Below are positions 45,218-54,578 of a stretch of DNA of 64,000 nucleotides, one piece after another (the first letter of the stretch is position 1; each line of letters starts with the position of its first letter). The notes under the pieces are model-generated. The model did no database searches, was not told where the DNA came from, and saw only the letters and a list, made by a program, of their open reading frames with translations. The translations under genes were made by a program, and so were the position numbers. Source of the stretch: Methylomagnum ishizawai. GTDB lineage: Bacteria; Pseudomonadota; Gammaproteobacteria; Methylococcales; Methylococcaceae. The stretch spans positions 124,001 to 188,000 of the forward strand of contig NZ_FXAM01000001.1 in the NCBI RefSeq assembly GCF_900155475.1, read 5' to 3'.

Positions 45218-46439
45218 AGGCTTCCCGGCGCGCCTGGGCCACCGCCCGGATGCGCTCCCGCCGGAGTTCCCGGCCCAATTCCACGCCCTTGTGGCCTTTT
45301 TCCAACAGCGGAGCCACCGGCACCGCCGCCGCCGCGCTCCGCGCCGCCCTCAGCCAATCAGCCTGCGGATAAGGCCGTTGCTCGAAGCCGGTGCGGCCCT
45401 TGGCGTCGGCTTCGCAGGCCAGCAGGAAGGCTTCCAGGGCATCGCCGCGATGGAAGGCTTCCAGCCGCTGCAATAGATCGACCACCGTGCCGGGACGCAA
45501 TTCCAAGGCCCGGTGGCAATGGCCGTGATAGCGCATGGTTTTTTCCGCCAGCTTGCGGAAGGCGTTGGGCACCTTAAGCCGGTGGCACAGGCTGTCCAGC
45601 GCGGGCAGTCCGGCTTGCTCGTGGCCGCGGTGCCGGGGCCATTGCTCCGGCGGGGTCAAGCCCTTGCCGAGATCATGGGTCAGGGCCGCGAACCGCACCA
45701 CCGGATCGGGCGAGAGTTCCGCCGCCGCCGCCAGCACCAGGAGGGTGTGGACGCCGGTATCGATTTCCGGATGGTGCTGCGGCGGCTGCGGCACGCCGAA
45801 CAAGCGGTCGATTTCCGGGAACAGCCGCGCCAGCGCCCCGCACGCCCGCAACACCTCGAAGAACCCGCCCGGCCTGGGTTCGTTCAGCGCCTTGAGCCAT
45901 TCCGCCCACACCCGCTCCGGGACCAGGGCGTCCACTTCCCCCGTCTCGACCATACGCCGCATCAAATCCAGGGTCTCGTCCGCCACCCGGAATCCCAGCG
46001 GCGCGAAACGGGCGGCGAAACGCGCCGCCCGGAGGATGCGCACCGGGTCTTCGCCGAAGGCGGGCGAGACATGGCGCAATAAGCGGGCTTCCAAATCCCG
46101 TATCCCACCATAGGGATCGATCACGCGGCCCTCGGTGTCCATGGCGATGGCGTTGATGGTGAGGTCGCGCCGCAACAGGTCTTGTTCCAGCGTGACCCCA
46201 GGCTCGGCATGGACTGCGAAGCCGTGGTAGCCGGGGGCGGTTTTGCGCTCGGTGCGGGCCAGGGCGTATTCCTCGCGGGTTTCCGGGTGCAGGAATACCG
46301 GGAAATCCTTGCCCACCGGGCGGAAACCCTGGGCCACCAGACTGTCCGGGGTCTCGCCCACCACCACCCAATCGCGTTCCTTGACTTCGAGTCCGAGCAA
46401 TGTGTCCCGCACCGCGCCGCCGACCAGATAGGTTCGCAT
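45186..46439 (-). CDS. cca: Multifunctional CCA-adding tRNA nucleotidyltransferase
   Basis: Adds and repairs the CCA end of tRNAs. The 417-residue product matches the E. coli type: nucleotidyltransferase head ([29 protein letters not shown]), [28 protein letters not shown], and an HD phosphohydrolase domain ([27 protein letters not shown]) found in the multifunctional enzyme with phosphatase and 2'-phosphodiesterase activities. The ATG at 46439 is the canonical start (MRTYLVGG); the frame extends to 46469. Divergent from the SelW-like gene by 67 bp. Confidence 0.97.
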   Translation of the reverse strand: MRTYLVGGAVRDTLLGLEVKERDWVVVGETPDSLVAQGFRPVGKDFPVFLHPETREEYALARTERKTAPGYHGFAVHAEPGVTLEQDLLRRDLTINAIAMDTEGRVIDPYGGIRDLEARLLRHVSPAFGEDPVRILRAARFAARFAPLGFRVADETLDLMRRMVETGEVDALVPERVWAEWLKALNEPRPGGFFEVLRACGALARLFPEIDRLFGVPQPPQHHPEIDTGVHTLLVLAAAAELSPDPVVRFAALTHDLGKGLTPPEQWPRHRGHEQAGLPALDSLCHRLKVPNAFRKLAEKTMRYHGHCHRALELRPGTVVDLLQRLEAFHRGDALEAFLLACEADAKGRTGFEQRPYPQADWLRAARSAAAAVPVAPLLEKGHKGVELGRELRRERIRAVAQARREAFSHSDTAAAT

Positions 46440-46506
46440 GGTTTTTCCCCCTGGGGTTCCTGTTAGCATGGGGGCTTATTGTAAACAGCAACGGGAGGAG
46501 CGAAGC

Positions 46507-46785
46507 ATGTCCGGGAAACCGCGGGTCGAGATCGAATATTGCACCCAGTGCCGCTGGCTGTTGCGGGCGGCGTGGCTGGCGCAGGAGCTATTGACCACCT
46601 TCGAGGAGGAACTGGGCGGCGTGGCCTTGATCCCCGGCACGGGCGGGGTGTTCGAGGTGCGTTGTGGGGACAAGACGCTATGGTCGCGTAAGCAGGAGGG
46701 GCGTTTCCCCGAGGCCAAGGAGTTGAAGCAGCGGGTGCGCGACGAGATCGCCCCCGACCGTTCGCTGGGCCATTCCGACCGCTAA
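46507..46785 (+). CDS. SelT/SelW/SelH (Rdx) family thioredoxin-fold protein
   Basis: 92-residue protein of the Rdx family with EIEYCTQCRWLLRAAWLAQEL at the N-terminus. The redox motif is CTQC, with Cys where selenoprotein W has selenocysteine. The middle (VALIPGTGGVFEV) and C-terminal (LWSRKQEGRFPEAKELKQRVRD) parts are typical. GGGAGGAG lies 7 nt before the ATG at 46507. Presumed thiol-disulfide role in the cytosol; substrate unknown. It ends with a 4-bp overlap with the convergent pilin gene. Confidence 0.9.
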   Translation: MSGKPRVEIEYCTQCRWLLRAAWLAQELLTTFEEELGGVALIPGTGGVFEVRCGDKTLWSRKQEGRFPEAKELKQRVRDEIAPDRSLGHSDR

Positions 46786-47222
46786 TTGCGCCAGCAATCG
46801 GCGACGGCCAGCCCCGGCAGCGCGTTGACGATGCCCCGCACATTGGTCGAACTGAGCGTCAGGGTGCCGCAACGGTCGTGGGCCTGGACGCCCACGGGCA
46901 CGGCCTTCAAGGTGTAGCCGGTGGCGGTGAGGTCGGCGATCTGCAATTGGTAGTTCGGCGGACCACCCGATGGCACTTGGTCGGGGAAGATGGAACCGGG
47001 GGCCGAACCCAGGGCGGCGGTGGCGTAGCTGCTGTCGGTGGTGAACAGCCGCTCCAGGGCTTGTTGCAGGCCATATAAGGCACCTTCCGCGTCGGCCCGC
47101 CGCCCGCTCCGCACCTGCTCCGTGTAGCTCGGATAGGCGATGGCGGCCAGGATGCCGACGATGGCGAGGGCGACGATGACTTCGACCAAGGTGAAACCGG
47201 AAGGATGCGGAGGTCTGTTCAT
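46782..47222 (-). CDS. pilE: Type IV pilin PilE-like minor pilin
   Basis: 146-residue prepilin. Leader MNRPPHPSG then FTLVEVIVALAIVGILAAIA: peptidase cleavage after Gly-9, mature residue Phe, Glu at +5. A typical beta-sheet C-terminal domain follows with two late Cys (DRCGTL, DCWRN) that define a D-region. It is the last gene of the fimT-pilV-pilW-pilX-pilY1-pilE operon, 22 bp after pilY1. In Pseudomonas-type systems this minor pilin joins the pilus initiation complex. Confidence 0.92.
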   Translation of the reverse strand: MNRPPHPSGFTLVEVIVALAIVGILAAIAYPSYTEQVRSGRRADAEGALYGLQQALERLFTTDSSYATAALGSAPGSIFPDQVPSGGPPNYQLQIADLTATGYTLKAVPVGVQAHDRCGTLTLSSTNVRGIVNALPGLAVADCWRN

Positions 47223-47244
47223 GGCGGGGTATCCCGTGGGGGGT

Positions 47245-50200
47245 TCAGCGGATTTGCCGCCAGGATTGGCGACCTGGGTTGTCGGCGCTATTGCCTTTTT
47301 GCACTTCCGCACCGGCCCGGCCCTCGTCGTCGACGCCGGTCGAGGTGTTGGTGATGCGGTGGATATGGCTGCCGTCGCGGACGATGCGGGTGGAACTGGG
47401 GATGGCGTCGAAGGCCAGCCCCGAGGGCGCCCCGCCGTTCCCGACATCCTCGCCGTCGATGTGGCCGTCCTTGTTCACGTCGAACAGCGGCGCATCGACG
47501 GGGGGCGCGCCCCCGGTGAAGGCGTCCAGTTCCATGATCCAGCCGCTGCCGCCGGCGGTGCAGTGCTGCTGGGTCGGCGCGAGGGTGGTATAGGTGATCT
47601 TGCCGTCGTGCAGCACCGGGTCGCTCACGGAGCGCTCGCCCTGGACCTCGCCGCCGGGGCCGATCAGGTCCAGATACCAGCCTTGCTGGGTGGCGTAATC
47701 GACCGGGTTGGACGAGGTGAAACGCGCCTTGTATAGCCCCAGGCGGGCTTCGCCGAGGATGGTTTGCCGGGCCAGCTTGGCCTTCGTCACCGGCGGGACC
47801 GCACCCGTGGCCGGGTTGGCGTCCCAGATGCCATAGAGGGTTTGTGGTTGCTGGCCGATGGGGGCATTGGGGTCGTTGTCGCCCTGGAGGAAATAGCGGC
47901 CCGTGCCGAAGTACACCATGAAGCCGGATAACTGGCCCTGGGCCAGCCCGACCTGGGGCTTGCCGGTGATGGGTTGGCGGTCGGCGTCGGCGCAAGGCGT
48001 GTCGTGGTTGACGCAGGCGACGAACAAAGGCGCGGGCCGACCGCCGGCATGATGGGCGAAATCCCAGTGGTCGAGTCGGGACGCGGTGAAATCGAGCTTC
48101 CAAAGGTTGCCGGTCAAATCCCCGGCGTAGACATAATCGGCCTTGCGGTCCTGGTTCATATCGATGGCGATGGGCGCGGACAGGCCGTTTTTGTCGATCC
48201 AGGCGTTGCCGCCCGCCTGGGTGTCGAAGCGCTTGAGGAGTGTGCCGCTGGCCAGGTCGAGGACGAACAACACCGCGTGGCCGTTCTGGCTGTCATAGCC
48301 GTTCGCCACCAGGGCCACCCAGGGATGCTCCTCGTCGTTGGTGCGGAGCAGGAGGGCTTGGGGCAGGCTATAGCCCAGGTCGGGCAGCGGGGTGCTGCCA
48401 GTGGCGGCGAATTCCCATAGCACGTTGGCGGTGCCGAACCCGCCCGGATGGCCGATGTCCAGCGCGAAAACGCCGCGCCCGCCCGCGCCGACCGTGCCCA
48501 GCAGCAGGGTTTTCCAGCGCCCGCCCAGATAGGCGTCGCCCACCCAGGGCGAGCCGTCCACGAAGAATTTATGGTGGCTGGAATCCTGGATATAGGCCGG
48601 GGAACTCAGCCGGTTCAGGTAGGCATAGGCGGTGCTGGGCACATAACCGAACACATCCTCGCCGCCCGCCGCGCCGTCGGTGGCGTTGAAGGCGTGGAGC
48701 ATCCCGTCGTTGCCGCCGATATAGAGCATCGGAGGACGGTTGGCCTTGTCGTTGGCGAGATAATCGGCATAGGCGGCACCCTCGACACCGGGCAGCAAAT
48801 CGTAACCGAAATCCTGGTCGCCGACGAAGGCCGGGCTGGAATTCACGAAGTCGCCGAGCAAGCGCTCCGTACTGCCCTTGGCGTCAGTGCGGTCGCGGAA
48901 GGGACCGCCGTGGCGCATTTCCTTCGAGGTATCGCCTTTGAGGAACTCCACCCGCGCCGGGCCGAGCCGGTCCGGCGGGAGGGTTTGGTCGGGATCGTAC
49001 CCGCTGTCGAGTTGGGCCTGTTGATCGCAATTCAAGAATTCCCAGTCGAAGGGGATGGCCTTGCCGACCGCGCCGCCGCCGCAGGCGGTGCCCTGGGGGT
49101 TGTAGGAGAAGATGTGTTGTTGGCGGTAGGGATAGGAGGCGCTGGATAGTTGGGTGGAGGCTTGCCAAACCGGCGGGTCCGAGAGCCGCCCGTCGGCGAA
49201 TCTGAAGGCGTAGACCTCCCCGCTCCAATTGCCGCTGTCGAAACCGGCCATGAACACCAGGGTATCGGCGCTCAGATAAACCGAGGTGGTGGCGACCGAG
49301 GAGGCGGAGCCCGAGTTTTGCGCGATGGTGTTGATGATCTCGCCCAGTTTGTCACGGAGGTCCACGGGGTTTTTGGCGCTGAACAACTGGCCCCGGCCAT
49401 TGAGGGTGGCGTGCCAGAAGTCGTCCTCCTTGTCGGCGATGGTGAACGCGCTGGTGTTCGATGGCCAGTCCGCGGCGGTGAGCGCATAGGGGTCGAGGCT
49501 GGGATTGTCCGGCTTGAACAGCTTGCCCGGAACCCCCAGGCTGACCCCGTAGAAATTCATGTGGGGGTTGCTGTTGCAATCCAGGCCGGGATCGTGGCCC
49601 GGCTTGGCGCAGGCGCTGGGGATGGGTACCTGGCCTGGGGAGAGGCCTGGGGTGGCGGAATTGAGTCCGACATAATATTTCATGGCGATATCGGCGAGGG
49701 TATCCGAAGCGCCGTCTTTATAAGGGTCTATCCCCGAGAATATATTTTTCCCGTCGCCGCTCTTGAAGAGGCTGTTATCGACATTGCCGACGCCTATCGT
49801 GACATTGGCTTTATAGTCGTAGGCACCGTCCGTGAACAGGATGCCCGAGTTTTTTTGGCAGGCATATTGGATGGTGTCCGCCTGCTCGAACAGCATCCCC
49901 ATATATTTCACCGCCTGCCGGTTGGGCGTGGCCCCGTTGAAGTTATAGTAATAAACCCCATCGCTATTATTGGTCAATAAGGAATTACGGTCGCCGACAT
50001 TGCTCATATTCTTCAATGCCAGGCTAGGCAAAGGGTTTTTTATATTATTCACGCTGGGCGGTGGATCGATCACGGCGTTGATCCTGAAGATACCCAGGTT
50101 CATGCCCTTGATATGTTCCAGGGCGAAACCGATGGCTCCCCGGGTCGCCAACTGCCGACTCCGGTAATAGGTGAACCAATTGGCGAAATTCCGCAAGGCC

Positions 50201-51342
50201 GCCTCGCATTGGCCCAGGTCGGAGAAATGGGCGCTATCGCAGCGGATTTGGTATTGCTTCATCCGGGTCCGGCTTTGTCCGGCCAGGTTCCAGGCGCTCT
50301 TGTCCAGATAATCAGTGCCGCTGCCGTTATCCAAATCCCAATATAATGCCTGCAAAGCCGGGGGGCTGGCGGAATCTAATCCCTTGACGATGACGTCGTG
50401 ATTGAGGTCGTGGATGTATGAACCGAAATATTTGGGGTAGGCGATGCGGATATCGAGGGTGTCCGGCAGATAGAAGGTCGCTGGATAATATTGAACCCCA
50501 AGCTTGTTCAGCGGCAGGAGCGATTTCGACGGGTCGTTTATTCTAAAAGGCGTTTTCAATAAGTCCGGGTCGGTTATCCAGGTACCGGCATTGACCGAAC
50601 CATTCGATGTACTCCATTTGAAATAAGGGGTATCCGCAGGCAGAGTCGGGGCGTCCCAGGTTTTCGTGCCGTTTACAAGATAATAGCCCTTACCGCGGAA
50701 AGGGGTGCCGCCCGTGCCGGCATAGAAGGTATAACCCCAGCCGGCACATTTTATGGGGCTGTCGAGCGGGAAGGTATTGGGGAAATCCGGCGTCGGGGAT
50801 GGACAAGCGGCGTTATTGCCATAGTTGGGTATGATATTTCCGGTCGGCCTGTTCGATTTGACCGGGTCCCAACGCGCCGCGGCGGGATCGGAGGGATTGA
50901 AAACCAGATCGTAATCGGCCCAGGGCTGGTAATCGATGCCGGGGTCGAAATACTGGCTATTGAACGCCGGGGAGCGGGCGTCGGCATATTCGGGGAGCGG
51001 CGGCACAACACCCGTGGTATATAGGTTGGAACCGCCCCCCTGCGTGGCCAAGCCGAAGGGGTTGTTATAGGCGTCGGGAAACAACGAAGCCTGTACATAG
51101 GTATTGGTGGCGAAGTAATAAGAGTCGTTCACGCCATAGGGCATCACCACTTCAGCGGTCATGCTGGACGAATCGTCCACCCCCATGATGACGTTGGGCG
51201 CTTCGGCGTTGCCGAGGAACAGCGGCACGTCGGCAATCGAACCCTCCCCCCACGCCGTCGGCATGCCGCAGGACAACACCAATACCGCCGCCCCGAGCGC
51301 ACCGCGCCGGAACGGGATGGGTATATGGAATCCACTGTGCAT
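47245..51342 (-). CDS. pilY1: Type IV pilus tip adhesin/assembly protein PilY1
   Basis: 1,365-residue secreted protein with an N-terminal signal (ALGAAVLVLSCGMPTAWG). A VWA-like domain begins at about residue 50 with a MIDAS-like DDSSSMT (56-62). The C-terminal half is the PilY1 beta-propeller, with WVGDAYLGGRWKTLLLGTVG, and the calcium-binding loop DMNQDRKADYVYAGDLTGN at about 1060. A second EF-hand-like loop, DVNKDGHIDGEDV, lies near 1284-1296. PilY1 sits at the pilus tip, primes assembly with minor pilins and may sense surfaces. The ATG at 51342 is used; the frame is longer but lacks a signal upstream. It lies 10 bp after pilX. Confidence 0.95.
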   Translation of the reverse strand: MHSGFHIPIPFRRGALGAAVLVLSCGMPTAWGEGSIADVPLFLGNAEAPNVIMGVDDSSSMTAEVVMPYGVNDSYYFATNTYVQASLFPDAYNNPFGLATQGGGSNLYTTGVVPPLPEYADARSPAFNSQYFDPGIDYQPWADYDLVFNPSDPAAARWDPVKSNRPTGNIIPNYGNNAACPSPTPDFPNTFPLDSPIKCAGWGYTFYAGTGGTPFRGKGYYLVNGTKTWDAPTLPADTPYFKWSTSNGSVNAGTWITDPDLLKTPFRINDPSKSLLPLNKLGVQYYPATFYLPDTLDIRIAYPKYFGSYIHDLNHDVIVKGLDSASPPALQALYWDLDNGSGTDYLDKSAWNLAGQSRTRMKQYQIRCDSAHFSDLGQCEAALRNFANWFTYYRSRQLATRGAIGFALEHIKGMNLGIFRINAVIDPPPSVNNIKNPLPSLALKNMSNVGDRNSLLTNNSDGVYYYNFNGATPNRQAVKYMGMLFEQADTIQYACQKNSGILFTDGAYDYKANVTIGVGNVDNSLFKSGDGKNIFSGIDPYKDGASDTLADIAMKYYVGLNSATPGLSPGQVPIPSACAKPGHDPGLDCNSNPHMNFYGVSLGVPGKLFKPDNPSLDPYALTAADWPSNTSAFTIADKEDDFWHATLNGRGQLFSAKNPVDLRDKLGEIINTIAQNSGSASSVATTSVYLSADTLVFMAGFDSGNWSGEVYAFRFADGRLSDPPVWQASTQLSSASYPYRQQHIFSYNPQGTACGGGAVGKAIPFDWEFLNCDQQAQLDSGYDPDQTLPPDRLGPARVEFLKGDTSKEMRHGGPFRDRTDAKGSTERLLGDFVNSSPAFVGDQDFGYDLLPGVEGAAYADYLANDKANRPPMLYIGGNDGMLHAFNATDGAAGGEDVFGYVPSTAYAYLNRLSSPAYIQDSSHHKFFVDGSPWVGDAYLGGRWKTLLLGTVGAGGRGVFALDIGHPGGFGTANVLWEFAATGSTPLPDLGYSLPQALLLRTNDEEHPWVALVANGYDSQNGHAVLFVLDLASGTLLKRFDTQAGGNAWIDKNGLSAPIAIDMNQDRKADYVYAGDLTGNLWKLDFTASRLDHWDFAHHAGGRPAPLFVACVNHDTPCADADRQPITGKPQVGLAQGQLSGFMVYFGTGRYFLQGDNDPNAPIGQQPQTLYGIWDANPATGAVPPVTKAKLARQTILGEARLGLYKARFTSSNPVDYATQQGWYLDLIGPGGEVQGERSVSDPVLHDGKITYTTLAPTQQHCTAGGSGWIMELDAFTGGAPPVDAPLFDVNKDGHIDGEDVGNGGAPSGLAFDAIPSSTRIVRDGSHIHRITNTSTGVDDEGRAGAEVQKGNSADNPGRQSWRQIR

Positions 51343-51352
51343 GGCGATACCC

Positions 51353-51952
51353 CTAGTGGCTGGTTTTATAGGTGGATTGCACGATGGCGATGGCGTCCGG
51401 GGTGCCGCCGTTGCCATGCGCGGTGATGCGGTAATAATGATTCTGCACCGGCGGAGTCCCGGCGGTGAGTCCGGCGTTGCCGGGATCGTCCACGAATTGC
51501 AGCTTTTCCACGATGTAGCTAGGAGGCTGGGTGATTTGGGCTAGGGAACCCGCGTAGGGCGTCGCCCGGGCCGGGTCGTTCCAGGCGTCGGCGTTGTCGA
51601 TCAGCTTCCAGACCGGGGTCGCTTGGATATTGCTGGCATAGCAGCCCGAACCGTCCAGGCCGTCGGCGGGGGTGCCGGTGCAGGGCACTTCGCCACCGGG
51701 ATAGGCCAAGGCCTGGTTCCGCAACCATCGTTCGCCCTGCCGTAGCGCGGACTCGGCGGCCTGGAAGGCCAAATCCCGGCTACGGGCGTTGCCAGCCATT
51801 TTTTCTTCCAGCGCCGTGGTTTGCACCGCCGCCGCACCGATCACGGTCATGACCAGCAGTGTCACCAAGCCCACGATGAGGGCACCGCCGACCTGGGAGG
51901 CGATCCGGCGCACGGCTTGGGTTCGGCGTGGCTTATTGGACGCGGATGCCAT
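51353..51952 (-). CDS. pilX: Type IV pilus minor protein PilX
   Basis: 199 residues. The N-terminus SQVGGALIVGLVTLLVMTVI is the PilX class III leader and helix (cleavage near Gly-22), followed by the family block LEEKMAGNARSRDLAFQAAE and a small globular domain with Cys residues. The ATG at 51952 overlaps the 3' end of pilW by 20 bp; the larger open frame to 52465 is antisense-like extension and is rejected. It belongs to the minor pilin initiation complex. Confidence 0.93.
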   Translation of the reverse strand: MASASNKPRRTQAVRRIASQVGGALIVGLVTLLVMTVIGAAAVQTTALEEKMAGNARSRDLAFQAAESALRQGERWLRNQALAYPGGEVPCTGTPADGLDGSGCYASNIQATPVWKLIDNADAWNDPARATPYAGSLAQITQPPSYIVEKLQFVDDPGNAGLTAGTPPVQNHYYRITAHGNGGTPDAIAIVQSTYKTSH

Positions 51953-53054
51953 TGCGTAGGGCGATGGTCGCGGTGAAGACCTGTCGCAACCGGCGGTCGT
52001 CGGCGGGGTCGATCCAGGTGCCGTTGAGGTCGTAGAGTCCGGTGTCCGGGTCTTTGCGCACGTTGTCCTCCACGCTCCGCAGCAGCAGGGCGATCCGCAC
52101 GCTGACGACCCGGTTCCAATCGGCGATGCTGGAGGCGGGGGAATATTGGAGCGTGCCATTGCCATTTTGTACGCCGTAGACCAGTTGCATGTTCTCCACG
52201 CCCTCGACCACGGCTTCGCCGGGGGTGTTGGTGCCGCTGTTCCTGGGCTTGCGGTAGAGCGAGGTGCCGGGGTCGTTGTTGGCCCGCGACAGGTAATACA
52301 GTGTCGAGGCCACCCGGTAGACCTCGGCGGGCAGCGAGCCGTGGGGGTTCTGGAGCGAGGCGAGGTTCGCCGTTTTGATGGCGCTCCAGGTGGTGGTGGC
52401 GTTGCCGGGGTTGCCGCCCGCCGCGTGGCCGAGGGTGATGCCTGCCCCGGTGTTCTGGAACACATAGGCGGAGGAGCAATCGGCCACCATCACGAAATCG
52501 TCGGGCTGGAGGCCGGGTTGGCCGGGATCGCCCGAGGGCGCGACCGTCACCGTGTCCGGGGTCGCGCTTTGCAACGCATCGGGAACCCCGCTATCGGCCC
52601 GTCCGCGCACCAGCAGGATATCGTTGCCGAGGATCATGCTGGCGGGGAGCGCGGCGGGCAGCCTCGGGTTCCATTGGGCGGTCGCCCCCGAAGTCTGGGG
52701 GTTGCCGGGGATGGCCAGGCGTTCCCCCGGAAAGGAACCCATGGCCTCGTAACCCGTGAGCCGGTTGCCGAAGTCGTAGAAGGGATTGCCGTTGGCGTTG
52801 AGGGTGTTGGTCACGGTGGCCGGGGATTGGGAAGTGCAGCCCAGGGAGCCGGCCATGCGGATATCCCGCCCCATCCGGTCCAGGGCGTAGCGGGCGTTCT
52901 CCTGGAGCCGGGAGAGTTGCTCTTGGACGGTGTAGGTTTGTTTGGTCGCGAGATAGACCTGGCCGATGCCCGCCGTCAGTAGCAGCCCCGTCGCCAGGGC
53001 CACCATGATCTCGACCAGGGAGAAGCCCGCGCCGGGCCTGGGTGGGTCGCTCAT
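51933..53054 (-). CDS. pilW: Type IV pilus minor pilin PilW
   Basis: 373-residue prepilin with leader MSDPPRPGAG then FSLVEIMVALATGLLLTAGI (cleavage after Gly-10, Glu +5), then LSRLQENARYALDRMGRDIRMAGSLGC, the PilW family block, and a large C-terminal globular part. It overlaps pilV by 4 bp at its start and pilX by 20 bp at its end, indicating tight translational coupling. Confidence 0.94.
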   Translation of the reverse strand: MSDPPRPGAGFSLVEIMVALATGLLLTAGIGQVYLATKQTYTVQEQLSRLQENARYALDRMGRDIRMAGSLGCTSQSPATVTNTLNANGNPFYDFGNRLTGYEAMGSFPGERLAIPGNPQTSGATAQWNPRLPAALPASMILGNDILLVRGRADSGVPDALQSATPDTVTVAPSGDPGQPGLQPDDFVMVADCSSAYVFQNTGAGITLGHAAGGNPGNATTTWSAIKTANLASLQNPHGSLPAEVYRVASTLYYLSRANNDPGTSLYRKPRNSGTNTPGEAVVEGVENMQLVYGVQNGNGTLQYSPASSIADWNRVVSVRIALLLRSVEDNVRKDPDTGLYDLNGTWIDPADDRRLRQVFTATIALRNGIRVQ

Positions 53055-53545
53055 GGCGAGAAGCTGGTCGAGAAGCGTTGGTATTGTTCCGCGTCCCCGC
53101 TGCGGTCATCGTCCCACCAGATTTTCACGGTGTAGGTGCCGCCGCCACCACAGCCGCTCGATGTCGGCGTGCCATCGTCGGGACTGCCATCGGTGCAAAC
53201 CACGCCAGTGCCATCGGGCAGGCGCTTTTTCACCTCGGCGGCCCATTGGCTCAGGTCGTAATCCGCGGTTTGCGCGTCCGAACAGAGATTCCAAAGACAG
53301 TCGATGGAGCCGGTACCGGCTTGGTTGTCGTAGTTGCCGAGGGCACCGGGATTGGCGCGGATGCGGTCGATGATTTCGGCGGCGAGTTGGGTGGCGACGG
53401 AGCGTTGGACCGCGCTGAGGCTGCCGCGCAGCCCCAGGGTTTGCAGCCCGGCCAGTCCCAGCAGGCCGACGCCCAGGACCAAGGCGGCGATCAGGACTTC
53501 GAGCAGGGTGAAGCCTTGGCTGGTGCGGGCGGGATTCAAGGACAT
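53051..53545 (-). CDS. pilV: Type IV pilus minor pilin PilV
   Basis: 164-residue prepilin: leader MSLNPARTSQG then FTLLEVLIAALVLGVGLLGL, the PilV block AGLQTLGLRGSLSAVQRSVA, and a C-terminal domain with Cys pairs. The ATG at 53545 is chosen because the leader begins there; the frame is open to 53704 but that part overlaps fimT. It overlaps fimT by 10 bp and pilW by 4 bp. Confidence 0.93.
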   Translation of the reverse strand: MSLNPARTSQGFTLLEVLIAALVLGVGLLGLAGLQTLGLRGSLSAVQRSVATQLAAEIIDRIRANPGALGNYDNQAGTGSIDCLWNLCSDAQTADYDLSQWAAEVKKRLPDGTGVVCTDGSPDDGTPTSSGCGGGGTYTVKIWWDDDRSGDAEQYQRFSTSFSP

Positions 53546-54111
53546 GCCGTGGCCCCCGTCTGCACCCTGGCGCGTCCCAGGCTGTTGAGGACGATGGCCC
53601 GGCCTTTCGCCATATCGCCGCCTTGGCAGAGGTTGAAGGTATCGTCCACCTGCCCGCCCGCGCCGCTGCCCTTGCCCGTCCCGACCGAATTGAACGCGAC
53701 CCAATCCGCGTCGTGGGAACCCACCCGCAAGGTCAGCGTCTTCGGCAGGGGCTCGAACACCCGGATCAGGGTGTCCGCGTCGTCAGGCAGGTTGTTCGGC
53801 GGGCTGTTGGCGTCGGCCAAGACCAGCCAGCCTTTTTCCCAGCAGCCGCCGTCGGCGCAAGGGGCGGAATCGCAGGCGGGTTGTGCCGCCTCCGTGTCCG
53901 CCTTGCATAAGAACACCATCTGGCCGCGTTTGATCGCCTCGCTGCGCGCCAGGTTCAGTGCGCCCAGGAAGCGGTTGGAATGGGCGGCCATACGGTTGGC
54001 GCGGATCATGTCTTGGAAGCTCGGAAGGCCCAGGGTTAATACGATGGCCACTATCGAGACAGTCGCCACAAGTTCGATCAACATGAAGCCCGCCATTTTC
54101 GCTTTTAACAT
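53536..54111 (-). CDS. fimT: FimT/GspH-type minor pseudopilin
   Basis: 191-residue prepilin and first gene of the minor pilin operon. The leader is MLKAKMAG then FMLIELVATVSIVAIVLTLG, with Met where Thr is usual, then the GspH/FimT block PSFQDMIRANRMAAHSNRFL and NLARSEAIKRGQMV. The C-terminal globular domain ends LNSLGRARVQTGATACP. FimT of this class has been linked to DNA binding during natural transformation. The ATG at 54111 is preferred to the longer frame from 54168. The upstream 220 bp should hold the operon promoter. Confidence 0.92.
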   Translation of the reverse strand: MLKAKMAGFMLIELVATVSIVAIVLTLGLPSFQDMIRANRMAAHSNRFLGALNLARSEAIKRGQMVFLCKADTEAAQPACDSAPCADGGCWEKGWLVLADANSPPNNLPDDADTLIRVFEPLPKTLTLRVGSHDADWVAFNSVGTGKGSGAGGQVDDTFNLCQGGDMAKGRAIVLNSLGRARVQTGATACP

Positions 54112-54331
54112 ATCAACCCCGTCACTTTGGCTAGGACGATGCCGGAATATATCAGCCTTGACTGCCAAGTTCAGCGTAAACCGACAATCGGCTTATCCAT
54201 ATGGATGAAAGGCGTTGCTGTCCCTGCCGCCTGGGTTGGGCGGTCCAAGCACGATGGCGGCGCGGATCGGGATTGGCTAGGGCGGGGCTGGATCGTCCAT
54301 AATCCGGGGTCTTCCCACGAGTAGGCTGGAT

Positions 54332-54532
54332 ATGGATACGAGCGAGATGGTTAAGCGGCTGCGGATCGGTTCCGCGCTGGGGGTCGGCTTTGTGCTGGGG
54401 CGGTTCCTCGCTACCGAGATGGGACACCATGCCTCCGAGTTTTTCATCGGTGGCTTCGGTTTGGGCGTGGTCTTGACCCAGGGGCTTTATTGGGCGGTGG
54501 ACCGGCTCGCGGGCAAGAACGGTCCTGGATGA
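54332..54532 (+). CDS. Small hypothetical membrane protein
   Basis: 66 residues: a short polar N-terminus (MDTSEMVKRLRIG), then two hydrophobic stretches (SALGVGFVLGRFLA, FFIGGFGLGVVLTQGLYWAV). No family recognised. It has neighbour-like codon use, lies between two minus-strand operons and is followed by a perfect hairpin, which supports its being expressed. Confidence 0.5.
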   Translation: MDTSEMVKRLRIGSALGVGFVLGRFLATEMGHHASEFFIGGFGLGVVLTQGLYWAVDRLAGKNGPG

Positions 54533-54543
54533 GCGGGATGGTA

Positions 54544-54563
54544 CCGTCCGCAGGCGCGGACGG
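54544..54563. terminator. 8-bp perfect hairpin between convergent genes
   Basis: CCGTCCGC and GCGGACGG pair perfectly around a 4-nt loop, 11 bp after the small membrane protein and 15 bp from the purC stop on the other strand. It may serve both directions. No strong T-run. Confidence 0.45.
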
Positions 54564-54578
54564 CTCGCGGGATGGGCT

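Noticed and set aside
46507-46785. Selenoprotein (SelW-like)
   Set aside because: The redox motif is CTQC with no in-frame TGA, so no selenocysteine is needed.
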